Position numbers and translations under genes: made by a program
Shown here: positions 10,745 through 20,590 of the stretch, one piece after another
Numbering within the stretch: position 1 is the stretch's first letter
How the letters are laid out: the number at the start of each line of letters is the position of its first letter
Origin: Teratosphaeria epicoccoides
Taxonomy: Eukaryota > Ascomycota > Dothideomycetes > Mycosphaerellales > Teratosphaeriaceae
Assembly (NCBI GenBank): GCA_021401465.1
Contig: JADDMT010000106.1
Span: 1-64,000 of the forward strand
Direction: 5' to 3'
DNA length: 64,000 nucleotides
The notes under the pieces: model-generated
Seen by the model: only the letters and a program-made list of their open reading frames with translations
Told to the model about the DNA's origin: nothing
Database searches by the model: none

Positions 10745-11650
10745 ATGCGTTGTACCACAGCGTTAGCCTTGGCCTTGGTCGCCTCTGCCACCGCGAAATC
10801 AACCTTCTTCAAGCGCCAAAACTTGATCGATGGCGACGACGACGACTACGCTGTCGACGTCTTCCCCTGCGACCCATCCGATGCAGTACGTCAAATCCAG
10901 GTGGAAGAATATCTCGAGAACGTGTGCACGCCTTTGAACGCAACTCAGCAGGCCGACCTCGACGTCCCTTGCTGGCAGACCCGCGCTATCGAGCTCGAGT
11001 GCACTTACGGCACTTCCACCGCGGCGGAAATATTGGGTGATCTTGCCACCCATGGCCATGTGGACGATCCCAGTCTCTGGAACGCCACGACGTTAAGCAA
11101 CTCGACGCAGAGAGTCTGCATGTGCCAGTCTCAGTTCTTTGCTGCGTTTCAAGCGTGTTATAAATGCTACATCGAGCATGGCGACCCCCTGACCCCGATG
11201 GACATGGCCGTGACTAGCATCTGCGCGAGCTTCAGCACGTCCTATTGTGCAGCCACAAACACGCCTACCGCAGGCTTCGGGGATGCTTGGGCCAGTTTCG
11301 ATGAGGATGATCCTGCCTGGACTTCCACCACACCGATGACCAGCACTTTCTCTGACCCGCTTCACAACTCGACGGATGTCTCGCTCTACCAGACGCCGTC
11401 TGTCACTGGATCCGCCGCCTGGGTCGTAGCAGATGCCACTTCGACTGGCTCGGGATCTGCTCTTGATGCCTCCAGCACCTCTGCGCATATCAGTGATGGG
11501 CAAATCGTTGCTACTGCTGTCGGCTCGGCAGCATCTGCAAGCTCCGGCTCGGGCTCCAACTCCAGCTCCAGCTCAAGCGCGGGAGGTGCACAGCAGACTG
11601 CTGCAGTTGCTGGCGTCATTGCACTTGCAGGCTTTGTTGCTTTGCTATGA
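10745..11650 (+). CDS. Secreted cysteine-rich, probably GPI-anchored protein (paralogue 2)
   Basis: A single-exon gene of 301 aa, the tandem partner of the gene at 9613. It has a signal peptide (MRCTTALALALVASATA), a KRQ Kex2-like site, an Asp-rich patch (DGDDDDYAVD), then the same ordered cysteines: FPCDPSDA, DVPCWQTRAIELEC, CMCQSQFFAAFQACYKCY and STSYCAATNTPTA. Paralogue 1 has the nearly identical motifs STFSDPLHNST, ISDGQIVAT (TSNGQIVAT there) and the C-terminal QTAAVAGVIALAGFVALL. The linker is Ser/Gly-rich. Shared ends and divergent middles indicate a tandem duplication that has since diverged. Location at the cell surface is inferred. Confidence 0.9.
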   Translation: MRCTTALALALVASATAKSTFFKRQNLIDGDDDDYAVDVFPCDPSDAVRQIQVEEYLENVCTPLNATQQADLDVPCWQTRAIELECTYGTSTAAEILGDLATHGHVDDPSLWNATTLSNSTQRVCMCQSQFFAAFQACYKCYIEHGDPLTPMDMAVTSICASFSTSYCAATNTPTAGFGDAWASFDEDDPAWTSTTPMTSTFSDPLHNSTDVSLYQTPSVTGSAAWVVADATSTGSGSALDASSTSAHISDGQIVATAVGSAASASSGSGSNSSSSSSAGGAQQTAAVAGVIALAGFVALL

Positions 11651-11756
11651 GCTGAGCACACAGCTTCGATGGTCGGTGGTTCCGTACCCTCCAGTAGTTG
11701 TATAAGCGTTGCAATCATGCATGTTTCGTTGCATCTTTCCCAAGGGTGGCGGTTCC

Positions 11757-12431
11757 TCACACCGCAGGCTCTCTCATCATGCAGTACAACGTGATCGCGT
11801 CTCCGTCATCGTCACAGATCATTTCCTTCTCCAACCTGAACCCCATCCGTTCATAAATCGCCATATTTGGCTCTGCTCGACTGCTCTCCAAGTAACATTT
11901 CCTCCTGTCCTTGTCTGCCTGTGCAGTCACGTGCTTGAAGAGCATCTTCCCAATGCCTTTGCCTTGCACTTCGGGTAAGACAGTCACAAGATTGCAGAAG
12001 TAGTACCCATGCTCATCATGCCAGAGTTCCCTCTGCGCTTCCGCTTGTCGCGCTTTCCAAATATAGTACCGATTTACATTGAGACCGCCGCGGCCATACC
12101 AGAGATTCATGCGGACTTGACCAAGCCATAGCCACCAGTCTCCCGCCCAGGCACTCCAGCTTTGCGGTGCTTTCGGGCTGATTGGAGGAAGCCAGCAGGC
12201 TACGCCCAGGATTTTGCCTGAAGGGTCGGAAATGTCTTTGGCAACGTGGAAGAGGGCATGATGCATGCCCCAATGACACCTCAGGCCCAGAGACACTGAG
12301 TTGCGTGCGCGAGAGAAGCTCTTTTGGTCAAAGACCCAGTGGTGGTAGGGGTCATCTTTGAAGGCCTGCTGGGTGCAGACGATGGCTCCCGGGATGTCTG
12401 CTGCCGTCATGGAGAGGACCCGGATCGGCAT
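11757..12431 (-). CDS. GNAT family N-acetyltransferase
   Basis: A single exon of 224 aa. The start MPIRVLSMTAADIPGAI is typical of the first beta strand and helix of a GNAT fold. The acetyl-CoA binding motif A is clear: CNLVTVLPEVQGKGIGKML (about residues 146-164), with the Q-G-K-G-I-G loop. Motif B follows, with YLESSRAEPNMAIYERMGFR. A tryptophan-rich insert (QSWSAWAGDWWLWLGQVR) sits between the N-terminal part and motif A. Many fungal GNATs with this architecture acetylate small molecules, but the substrate here is unknown. The 3' end is convergent with the secreted paralogue, only 106 bp away. Confidence 0.9.
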   Translation of the reverse strand: MPIRVLSMTAADIPGAIVCTQQAFKDDPYHHWVFDQKSFSRARNSVSLGLRCHWGMHHALFHVAKDISDPSGKILGVACWLPPISPKAPQSWSAWAGDWWLWLGQVRMNLWYGRGGLNVNRYYIWKARQAEAQRELWHDEHGYYFCNLVTVLPEVQGKGIGKMLFKHVTAQADKDRRKCYLESSRAEPNMAIYERMGFRLEKEMICDDDGDAITLYCMMREPAV

Positions 12432-12732
12432 TGTGACGCATGACCTGCACAGAATGTAGACGAAGCCTCCGTTGTCTCCTTACTGATGGACGACGAAATG
12501 CTACGTGGGCTGTAAGATCACATGCATAACATTTCATTCATGTTCAAAGTGCTCCACTGCGACAGGCCATCTTGGCCCGATTGTACTACGCGTGACGCCA
12601 TAAGCTCAATTTGCCTTCAATAATCTCACTTCCGCTCACTTTCTGCTTCATCCATGGCCTGCATGACTAACGCTCTGTAGCTCAAGACTTTTGCAGCCAG
12701 GATCTGGAGAGACGTTCACCAGTGCCTCTGCG
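12432..12732. other. Divergent promoter region
   Basis: About 300 bp between the divergent GNAT (-) and DUF4211 (+) genes. It presumably holds both promoters. No TATA box or other element is clear by eye. Confidence 0.5.
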
Positions 12733-14832
12733 ATGTCGCCGTCGAAGCGCAAGCGACAGAGCAGGCTCACTTTCACGCCACTGCCATCGTCTTCGCCGGC
12801 GAGCAGGCAGTACAACTCGCAGATTCGCGAGCGGGCAGCGGCTGTCGGATATGATGGCTCGCCGTCGCCAGCTAAGCGGCAGCGGCGGACGATGGAGTAT
12901 GGTGGAGTGAACGACGACCTCCCTACGCCGGCTGCGACAATGGACAGGCCACAAAATGCTTCAAGCGATGCAGAGCTTGGTGATGAGAGTGAGGATGAAG
13001 AACCGGTCCAGTCGACTCAGCGGCGAGTGACAGAAAATAGCGACAGAGTTGTGCGCAAGAAGCGAGCCAGGCAGCAGCAATTGGACTTCAGCAATGCTCG
13101 CGATTCCGACAGCTTTGATACGCTTGTGACCCTGTCTTCACCGGCGCGAGCACCGGCCTCCTCAAGAAGCATGTTCAGCAGCCAATTGCGCCGGGTCAAG
13201 CGATCTGCACGAGAGTCCAGCGATGAGTCAGATCAGGCGCTGGAGCTCGTTGAAGATGTCATGCCAGAGAAGAAGGCGGGAAAGCAGAGATTGTTGAGGA
13301 GCTCACAGCGTCCTGTGATTGTGGAGTCAGAAGAAGATGAGGACGATGATGTCAATGTGAGCAGTGGGCGGAAAAGGAGAGCGGCAGTCATCGACGAGGA
13401 AGACGAAGACAATGGTGAGGGTGCGGTGGAAGATGTGGCTCAACCAAGCGAGGATGAGGAGGATATGCCTACGACTGCCGGGAAGCAGAAGCGAACTAGG
13501 AGACGCCGCTCCAACAGTTTCGTGGTCTCTTCGCCACCTGCCATGATTAATAGCGATGATGACCTTGAGATCATCGAGCAGCCCAAGCGCAAGCGCAGGA
13601 AGCAAGCGCACGGCAGCGATGACGGAGAGGGAAATCATCCAAAGCGCAAGGGTTTGAGGAGATTGACCCAACAAGACCAGGAAGATTTGGACGAGGACCT
13701 TGAGTTCCTTGGACCAAGCAGCGATGTGGAAGCACTGAATGCGATACCAAGGAATACGCAGTCGAAGCAGAAGGCAGCTCGTAATGCAGCTCTGGAGCGT
13801 CTCAAGCGCAAACGATCTGGTCAGCCCCAACAAGTCGAGGCTATTGAGGGAGACGACGAACAAGCAGATGAGGATCATCTGCCTGAGGTTGTCGGAGACG
13901 ATGACAGTGTAGAGGAGATCGCGGTGCCCTCTCACCAGGAGCGCAGAAACAACATGCGCAAGATGTTCCAGACGGACGAATACGACGAAGAATTCATCGA
14001 GGACGAAGACGAGAATGGTGAAGATCCGCTGGGCGTTCCAGACGGTATTCCGATCCAGTTCACCAAGTATGCACGTATGAAAGCCAAGGAGCTCTTCAAA
14101 TTTGCTGTGGAGTGGATGGTGCAGAAGAAGATCAATCCAGCTTTCCAGATGACCGACGAGATCTACGATCTGTCGTTCAAGAAGTTAGACGACGAGGTCA
14201 AGGGCTTGGCAGGCTCGAAGTTCACCTCTGCAGCTTGGACGCAGAGATTTACAATGTCGCTGAAGAGCCGTCCGGACATTGCCTACAGCCATCTTGATAG
14301 AGGCGGTGGTCATTTCGATGCTCTAGACAAGTGCGACGCCTGCAACCGGACCGGACACCCAGCGACGTACGAGCTTCAATTCACGGGCAAGCCGTACCAT
14401 CCCACGGCTCTGGAAGCAGTCGGCGCAGATGATGAGGACTCAGACGGTGACGAGGAATCTTCGGACGACGAGGATGCCGACAATCAGCCGTCATGGGACT
14501 ATCAAGGTCGCGAGGTCCCTCCAGCAAGCACCATCTACCACGTCGGCAAGTTCTGCATGGCGAATGCTGAGACTGCGCATGCGCTGAGCCACTGGCGGTA
14601 TCATTTGAATGAGTGGGTGGTCGATTGGTTGAGGAAGCAGGGATACTTGACTGATCAGAAGATTGTGAAAAGGGACAAGATGAGCACGAAGAGGAGGCGG
14701 AAGGAGGCGAACAAGGTTGCGGATCGCATGGAGCATGAGGGCGTGACGAAGCAGCTTTGGAAGGACTTCAGGTTCAATATTGATCAGGCGAGGGAGAGTA
14801 AGCAGGGAAGATTTGATGCGGGCAGTCCGTGA
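12733..14832 (+). CDS. DUF4211 / CCDC82-like nuclear protein
   Basis: A single exon of 699 aa from the ATG at 12733; the frame is open further 5' to 12691 but with no ATG. The first ~430 residues are disordered, very acidic and rich in basic clusters (SKRKRQSR, KRQRR, KRTRRRR, KRKRRKQ) that look like nuclear localisation signals. The C-terminal part, from about EFIEDEDENGEDPLGVP to DFRFNIDQARES, is the conserved DUF4211 domain. It contains a CDACNRTGHPATYEL segment with Cys-x2-Cys and HVGKFCMANAETAHAL, suggesting a metal- or chromatin-related fold. The human relative is CCDC82. Function is unsettled; a chromatin or nuclear role is inferred. Two short Q-x-x-L-x-F motifs occur at residues 9-14 and 114-119. 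Confidence 0.88.
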   Translation: MSPSKRKRQSRLTFTPLPSSSPASRQYNSQIRERAAAVGYDGSPSPAKRQRRTMEYGGVNDDLPTPAATMDRPQNASSDAELGDESEDEEPVQSTQRRVTENSDRVVRKKRARQQQLDFSNARDSDSFDTLVTLSSPARAPASSRSMFSSQLRRVKRSARESSDESDQALELVEDVMPEKKAGKQRLLRSSQRPVIVESEEDEDDDVNVSSGRKRRAAVIDEEDEDNGEGAVEDVAQPSEDEEDMPTTAGKQKRTRRRRSNSFVVSSPPAMINSDDDLEIIEQPKRKRRKQAHGSDDGEGNHPKRKGLRRLTQQDQEDLDEDLEFLGPSSDVEALNAIPRNTQSKQKAARNAALERLKRKRSGQPQQVEAIEGDDEQADEDHLPEVVGDDDSVEEIAVPSHQERRNNMRKMFQTDEYDEEFIEDEDENGEDPLGVPDGIPIQFTKYARMKAKELFKFAVEWMVQKKINPAFQMTDEIYDLSFKKLDDEVKGLAGSKFTSAAWTQRFTMSLKSRPDIAYSHLDRGGGHFDALDKCDACNRTGHPATYELQFTGKPYHPTALEAVGADDEDSDGDEESSDDEDADNQPSWDYQGREVPPASTIYHVGKFCMANAETAHALSHWRYHLNEWVVDWLRKQGYLTDQKIVKRDKMSTKRRRKEANKVADRMEHEGVTKQLWKDFRFNIDQARESKQGRFDAGSP

Positions 14833-15287
14833 TCTTGATGCCGTTGACTTTTTAGAAAGCCGGCCTCTTGGGCCTAGTAGGTGGTCGAGCTTGGCATCAA
14901 ATTCGTGGCTTGAGCCATGCGCTCAAAGGGTTAAGGCCCCTACTTCTTCCAGTGACAAGCTGAATAATCACCGCGCTCTCTAGCGGCGTTCCGGCAATAA
15001 CGTCCGCCCATGAGCTAGAAGTGTCTTCCTTCCTGCAAAGAACAGCATGCATTCAATCTGCTGCGCTCCATTCTTGCCATGCCTCAGAGCTGCACGAATC
15101 CGGCGCTGGTTTATCGGCCGTCGTGGTCTCCTGGAGCCGATGCATCATCCAGAGGAGCCTCATAAATGTCTGACTTGTCGATTTGACTTTATGCCACAGG
15201 CCGTAAAAGGTCCAGTCATAGAGTCACTTGCTCCACGGTCAAGCTCAATGTCTTCACAAGCTGTCCCACACTGCCTTCTGCGACACC
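14833..15287. other. Convergent spacer
   Basis: It contains the 3' regions of the DUF4211 gene (+) and the dehydratase gene (-). No gene seen. Confidence 0.5.
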
Positions 15288-16040
15288 TTACGCGTTCTTC
15301 TTCTCCCTCAGGCTCCTCATAACCTTCCTTCTCTGCGCCATCATATGCGTGAACAATACATAGCTGCCTGGAATGTACATGAACAATACCAATTTCAACA
15401 CCCACTCGCAAGCTAGGTTCCAGCTCCTCGCGGGTGCAATGCTCAAGTACACCAGCCAGCACTCACTGCTGATACCTAGTGGGTACAGCACGAAGAACGT
15501 GTTATACCTCAACCACGTCATGAAATCTGGTATCTTTCCGTAGGCAAGGTTCACCGCAAAGTAAGAGTACCGAATCACCTCAGTCGTGCTCCATGCGATC
15601 AGCATCGAACTGTAGAAGACCGAGGACGCAGTGGTGTTGGGAAAATTGTTGACAATGCCCCAGGCAAGCAGGAATCGGGATGCAACTTGCATCACCGTAG
15701 TCATAAGAGGTGCGCGCACGAGACCTACATTTCATCAGCCACTTTGTCTAGCTGCTAGGCCTACATGTGTATCTATACCGATCGCAGCATGTAGGACTTC
15801 AAGACCAGCCAGCGTTTGTGTCCATTTTGTGAACTGCCCGACCGCAAGGTACACTCTCGTCTGGCCGTGGAGCGTGAAGATGAGGAGCGTGCGAAGTAGT
15901 ACGATGGACCAGAGGAGGGCGGAGATGAAGTTGTAGAGGATGAGGTAGAGGGTTCGGTAGGAGGGCGGGACGACTTTGATTGGGGTTTGCTCTTCTTGCG
16001 TTTGTGGTGCAGACTTCTGTGAGGCGCCAGGGCGATCCAT
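15288..16040 (-). CDS. PHS1: Very-long-chain 3-hydroxyacyl-CoA dehydratase (Phs1/HACD)
   Basis: Two exons, 16040-15779 and 15724-15288, encode 232 aa. The intron (15778-15725, 54 nt) interrupts LEVLHAAIG/LVRAPLMTTV; splicing at phase 1 restores this hallmark sequence of the family. The enzyme carries out the third step of the ER fatty-acid elongation cycle, removing water from 3-hydroxyacyl-CoA during very-long-chain fatty acid synthesis. About six hydrophobic helices are visible. The catalytic Tyr and Glu of the family lie seven residues apart; here Y168 in VLYPLG and E175 in ISSE fit. The N-terminus is a short hydrophilic tail. The length matches the fungal family. Confidence 0.95.
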
Positions 16041-16319
16041 GTTTGCTGGAATGGTGGAGTGGCTGTCTTATTGAAGCAGAGCTCAAATCCCCGAGCTACG
16101 CCTACCTGGGTAATATTTGGTAATATATACCATGTGGTTGCTCTGATTCTGATAGGTTTCGGGGCGGTGTGTTTCTCCGTCCTCCGTACCGTCTGCCATA
16201 TACATTTCACTTCTTGGTGTACGCTGCATGTGATTGCAAACGTCCTCTGGCATTGATCTGAACCGCTTTCTTCGAGGCTAACCGAGGTTTCCCAGGGTGG
16301 TCCGCGGCCTTCGAAGCAG

Positions 16320-17171
16320 ATGGCAGCCGCCGACGCCTCCCCTCCAGCAGGACTGAGGCGCAAGCTGCTTGATCCAAGTGAATTGGGAACGAAGGAGTAG
16401 TATGCAAGAACAGTCAAAGTCGATACTCCTTGATAGGAGGCATGGCTAATCAAGCATCGTAGCTGGGACCATTCTTACTCACGTGAGCTACAAAATCATA
16501 AGGAGGATGCCGATGACGAAGGCACTGTGTGGTTCAGCGAGAGTGGTGCCGAAGAGGCCATGCTTGCTCAGCTGAGTGCTCTTGATGAATCTGGCCTGTT
16601 ACGACGTGATCAAGGTAGCGACGCAGACGGCGGCCCGCCTTCTCGTTTCCTGGACCTGGGCACGGGGAATGGCCATCTGCTATTCGCGCTCCGCGAAGCC
16701 GATGAAGACGACGAGTGTTGGGATGGCGAGATGATTGGCGTCGACTACAGTGAAGCCAGCATTCAGCTTGCGAAGCAAATTGCAACTCAAAAGGAAGCCA
16801 AATCGATCATTTTTGAGCAATGGGACTTGCTCGCTGATGCACCCGGGCCATGGCTCAAGGATGGCTTTGATGTTGCACTCGACAAAGGCACTTTCGACGC
16901 CATCTCGCTGATGTCAACGTCATCTGGGATCATGCACCCGTGCGAGACATATCGGGAAAAAATCACCCCGCTGATCAAGCCTAGCGGGTTCCTATGCATC
17001 ACATCTTGCAATTGGACCAAGGCAGAACTGCTGGACTGGTTAGCGCCAGATGATGGTGAGCTGAAGTATCATTCGGAAGCCAGGTATCCGACTTTCACGT
17101 TCGGCGGCCAGACCGGACAGAGTATTGTGACGCTGGTGTTTCGCAAGGCCATGAGTGCGGGCGCGACATGA
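16320..17171 (+). CDS. EFM4: Efm4-like protein-lysine methyltransferase (eEF1A)
   Basis: Two exons, 16320-16399 and 16463-17171, encode 262 aa. The intron (16400-16462, 63 nt) has a CTAAT branch site, and its removal gives DPSELGTKEYWDHSYSREL, the conserved N-terminal signature of the Efm4/METTL10 family. Next come DEGTVWFSESGAEEAM and the SAM-binding motif I FLDLGTGNGHLLFAL, then IGVDYSEASIQLA (motif II), and FDVALDKGTFDAISL, in which the DKGT segment is typical of this group. Yeast Efm4 methylates a lysine of translation elongation factor 1A in the cytosol. The start at 16320 begins MAAADASPPAGLRRKL. The neighbour on the left is divergent, with about 280 bp between start codons. Confidence 0.93.
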
Positions 17172-17661
17172 CCGCAATGACACACAAGTACCGCAATGGG
17201 TTCGTGGTGATTTCCTGTGCACGAGCTATGTCGAAAAGCCATAGCCGAATGTGTTGTAGTCGAAGGATGCTGAAGTGCACAGCCAGGGTCACCGGAGACG
17301 GGACCGCCTGGATGACCAACCGTGGTGATGCAGTCGAAGACCTTGGACTCGAGCTGGGGACGGTTGGAGCGACTCATCAGCATATGCGGGCGTGTCTTTC
17401 GTACGAAGAGGCAGAAAGATCTTTTAGTCTAGTTCAACGCTAAGGTGTTGAAAGCACAGCATCTGGGTGTGAAAGCGTGGTGCTAAGCCGGCGCACGCGC
17501 CACTGATCATGCGCAGACACTTTCTGCTTCACGCCAGGCAGCTCAATATTCGAGTTACATCCTTTGCGCACAACTGTTCCGACGGTTTTTGATCCCCATC
17601 CGCAGCGCATGACGGACTCTGCCAGCGCTAGACACAGACTTCGTTCAATTGCGGAGGTCTG
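17172..17661. other. Spacer between Efm4-like gene and relic block
   Basis: It contains the 3' end region of the methyltransferase gene. A minus-strand open frame (17440-17913) has a glycine-rich translation but no recognisable domain and overlaps the relic on the other strand, so I do not call it. Confidence 0.4.
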
Positions 17662-19285
17662 GTGAAGCTTACCTACGCGCAGACGCGCGGTGCGATCATA
17701 CTGCCGCTCAACGACACCTTCAGCAGGGCTTGTGGCAGTCCCTCGAGCAACCCCTTTGCCAAAGGCTTCAGCAGCTCGATTGGTGACTCTACTAACAACT
17801 TCGCCATTAACAAACACAAGCGCACCGAGACCATCCCCGAGCCCCAAGCCCACAAGACGATACCCAAGGCCACTGTCAAACCCGCTTCGTTCACAGGGTC
17901 CGATGCCCCTCATGCCGATGTAGAGTCCGACGCCACCAGCGAAAGCGAACGTGCTATTGCACGGCCAGCAACCAATCAGTATGGAGTTTCATTCGAGATT
18001 GAGTGTCGCTGTCTCTCGTGCGTAACAAATCCAGCTTCATGGTGACAGCTCGCTGCGCCATACCGACGTTCATACAGCGGAAGTTGCTCAGGGCGAGTCG
18101 ATCGCAAAGGGTCTGAAGATTTTTATTGAAGGCTCGTCAGCAAAGAATGCTCGCCCAAATCCGACTCCAACGACTGACGAGCAGGAAACGGATCTGGGGA
18201 TGCTGGCGGGCAGTGCTGATCCTCTTCTTGTCTCGCGCCTGCCTGCATACCCTTCTTGGCCGGATAATTATCGCGAGAAGATTGGACGTCCAGCCAAAAG
18301 GCAAGTAGCTAGCGCCATGCGCGAGCTTCTGCCAGGGAAAGGCCATGCAAAGACGGCAAAGGCAAAATGCGAGGGTCTGCCAGACACAGGACATGCAAAG
18401 GCCGGCCATACGCCCGGGGAAGCAAAGTGGAAATCCGCTCAAAGCTTTTGAAGCTCATCAGAGGACTGCCGAGCCCTACGTCAATGCACAGGAAAAAAAT
18501 CCGTCACTGCACCAACAGCACGACATTAAATTCCGTGAGTCACCCGGCGAACAATACTTTTGGAGGGATGGTAAGCAGGAGCTCTGCGTGGCTTCTGATG
18601 GAATCTATAATATGACAAGAGAGTCTGGATGCGGCGTGCATTGGCAGGATGAGCAATGTCATTATACGGAACGCAGCATCATCCAGAAAGCGCCTAACAT
18701 GTAGGCCGAGGCATATGGAGCACTTGCGCTGATGCAGCTGGCGCTCCACGTCTTGAGAGCGCACAACTGCATGGATCAGATCGACGTACTTAATCAGGCG
18801 TTGCAGCGCCTGTCAGGTGACTTGATTGTCACTACGTAGCGCCAGGAAAGTCATCGACAGATCGTTTCGGAGCACCGCAAGCCTGAAGCGGACACACTAA
18901 CATAGTGTACGGCAAAGTCCCCAGTTCCAAACACAACCTCAGCAGTGCCAATGCAGTCGCGGACAAGCTAGCAGAATACGCGGTGGAGGTAAAGAACGAC
19001 TTCGATGATGGCGCTCATCTTACCTCCCCAGTTGCACAGAAACTGCAGACCGCAGCCGCCAGAGCAAAAATAAATCTGATCCACAAGCTCGAAGCCCAGA
19101 AGGCATTGGATGCTCCTAAGACGTCTGATGCAAACACTGCGAGTAGGCCCCCGGTGCGTCCAGACCCGGCGCACGTGGCGGATGCTGACGAATTTTTCGG
19201 GCCCAGACATGTCAGCACACCGGAGAATGTCCGGGAGCATGACTACAGAAGCACGAAGAGCTTGGACCAGGTAATGCTTCGCTGA
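17662..19285 (+). pseudogene. Decayed gene of unknown family (multiple frameshifts and stops)
   Basis: Coding-like protein text moves through several frames: KLTYAQTRGAIILPLNDTF and ESDATSESERAIARPAT (to 18045), then TDEQETDLGMLAGSADPLL and SWPDNYREKIGRPAKRQV (to 18451), then AFEAHQRTAEPYVNAQEKN and QHDIKFRESPGEQYFWRDG (to 18704). Beyond a TAG the same frame reads AEAYGALALMQLALHVLRAH and later RQESHRQIVSEHRKPEAD. Another shift leads into NAVADKLAEYAVEVKNDFDD and HKLEAQKALDAPKTSDAN, ending at 19285. At least three frame changes and two internal TAG codons make an intact gene unlikely. Both TAGs could derive from CAG by C-to-T change. I recognise no domain. It converges on the relic that starts at 20590 on the other strand. 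Confidence 0.5.
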
Positions 19286-19289
19286 CCTC

Positions 19290-20590
19290 TCTGATATCGC
19301 ATCCCCTGGAATGCCATTCAGGAAACCTTCGACCGCTGCGCGTGCTTCTTCCGTCTTCATCGTCGCAATATCTTCCCGCACGTACTGCCGCGAAGCCGAG
19401 CCACGCATATCGTCCTCGAGGTGACCACCGATATGTTCAAGATCGAGGTCGAGACAACCAATGTTCGCACCAATTCCCCCTTTGCAAACATCGGACTGAA
19501 TGATGAGACCATGCCTTAGGCGCAAGAACCCATTGCATGCTGTGTGCCAGTTGCCTCGCGCCTGGTTCAGAGCCTCGAGCGAGATGTCGCCTCTGTAAGA
19601 GAGTATAATCGAGTGCGCTTCCCCATCGACAAAGGTCTCACCGAGGAGAGCGTGCATAAACTCATACTGAAGTGTCTGACTGTTCTTGAACACACTATAC
19701 TCGTCTGCCGCTTTCTCCAGATCTTCCTTCGCTTTTCGGAAAGACTGCAACAACTCCTTGCTCGGCTCAATCTCGCCACCTTTACGCCACGGGTCTGCGA
19801 ACATTCTCTCGTAATGGAGATGTGCCTCATCGTAAGCCGCGGTTTCTTCGCCCGGCTCCCCACGTCGCTCTACACACGATAGACAGAGCATCTTGTCAGC
19901 TGGAGCAGCATGGCAGTGATACCGCGAGTCAACAGCGGCCTGAGCAAACTGCCGAGCATGAGTGCCAGTCCGCCAAGCTTTCTGTTGCTGTCTCCTTCGG
20001 CGACGCAGCTCGAAGGCGAGCACAACCCTTGCTCGTCTGGTGCATGGAAATCGTAGGCTGTTGAACGCGGCAAGTCCACCGTCGGGATCATGTGTGCTTT
20101 GGAGTCGTACAGCAAGCCAAACCTTTCCACCCGTTATCTGCGGCACTAGCGAATTTACTCCCAAGCGATCACGCATTTCCTCAAAGCCTTGATTGCAATA
20201 TCTGAAGTCGATTCAGCGGGCGCTGGTTGGTATCAAAGCATTGATGGAGTCCTCCAGCATCAGGTGCATGGCGTGTAGATGCGCACGTGCTCTGTCCACG
20301 CGGGCTTGTTGGTCTTGCAAATCATCTATGTATCTATGCATTGAGAAAATCTGTGTGCCCTCCCGGAGACATACTCGAGAGGCTGTTCCGCGAGTCGGGC
20401 GAGTTCCGCCGTTGTGCTATCGACCTGATTCTGTGCCTCTTCGAATCGCCTGTGTAGCGAGAGCGTATGGCGTAGTTCCTCTTGGAGCTCTTGCTTGCTG
20501 ATCCACAGGCCAGTAAGACGACATTTACTGTGCTTCATCATGACGGCGGGCAAGACCACCACTGAGCTGGACTTCGCCAATGGGGTCCAT
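19290..20590 (-). pseudogene. Disrupted gene, coiled-coil plus Cys-rich protein of unknown family
   Basis: Reading from an ATG at 20590 (MDPIGEVQLSGGLARRHDEA), a coiled coil follows: KQELQEELRHTLSLHRRFEE, then QVDSTTAELARLAEQPLE. A possible 41-nt intron (20374-20334) leads to YIDDLQDQQARVDRARAH and MHLMLEDSINALIPTSAR. An in-frame TGA lies at 20215-20213. Past it the same frame stays open for 402 codons from 20176, including FEEMRDRLGVNSLVPQITGG, a possible zinc-binding stretch YHCHAAPADKMLCLSC, and KELLQSFRKAKEDLEKAADE. The last ~110 codons, down to 18968, overlap the plus-strand relic and look incidental. Either the gene is broken by the TGA (CGA to TGA would explain it) or the C-terminal part is a separate gene from 20176. 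I cannot identify the family. Confidence 0.5.

Noticed and set aside
12691..12732. N-terminal extension of the DUF4211 gene
   Set aside because: The extension starts at a TTG; the first ATG is 12733 and begins a conserved-looking MSPSKRKRQSRLTF.
13327..13935. 202-codon minus-strand frame, hydrophobic
   Set aside because: Antisense to the acidic Glu/Asp-rich region of the DUF4211 gene, which naturally gives Leu/Ile/Val-rich complements.
9613..17171. A biosynthetic gene cluster around the GNAT, dehydratase and methyltransferase genes
   Set aside because: The dehydratase is the ER elongation enzyme Phs1 and the methyltransferase targets eEF1A; no synthase, terpene cyclase or pathway regulator is present.
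17440..17913. 157-codon minus-strand frame with Gly-rich repeats
   Set aside because: No domain or start context; overlaps plus-strand coding-like text; cannot be supported.
18968..19285. C-terminal part of the 402-codon minus-strand frame
   Set aside because: Overlaps the plus-strand relic NAVADKLAEYAVEV, which has the better coding character; the minus-strand text here looks like read-through.
20522..20590. A 31-nt intron joining MDPIGEVQLSGGLARRHDEA to KQELQEELR
   Set aside because: It would restore frame, but 31 nt is shorter than introns elsewhere in the window; kept only as a possibility.
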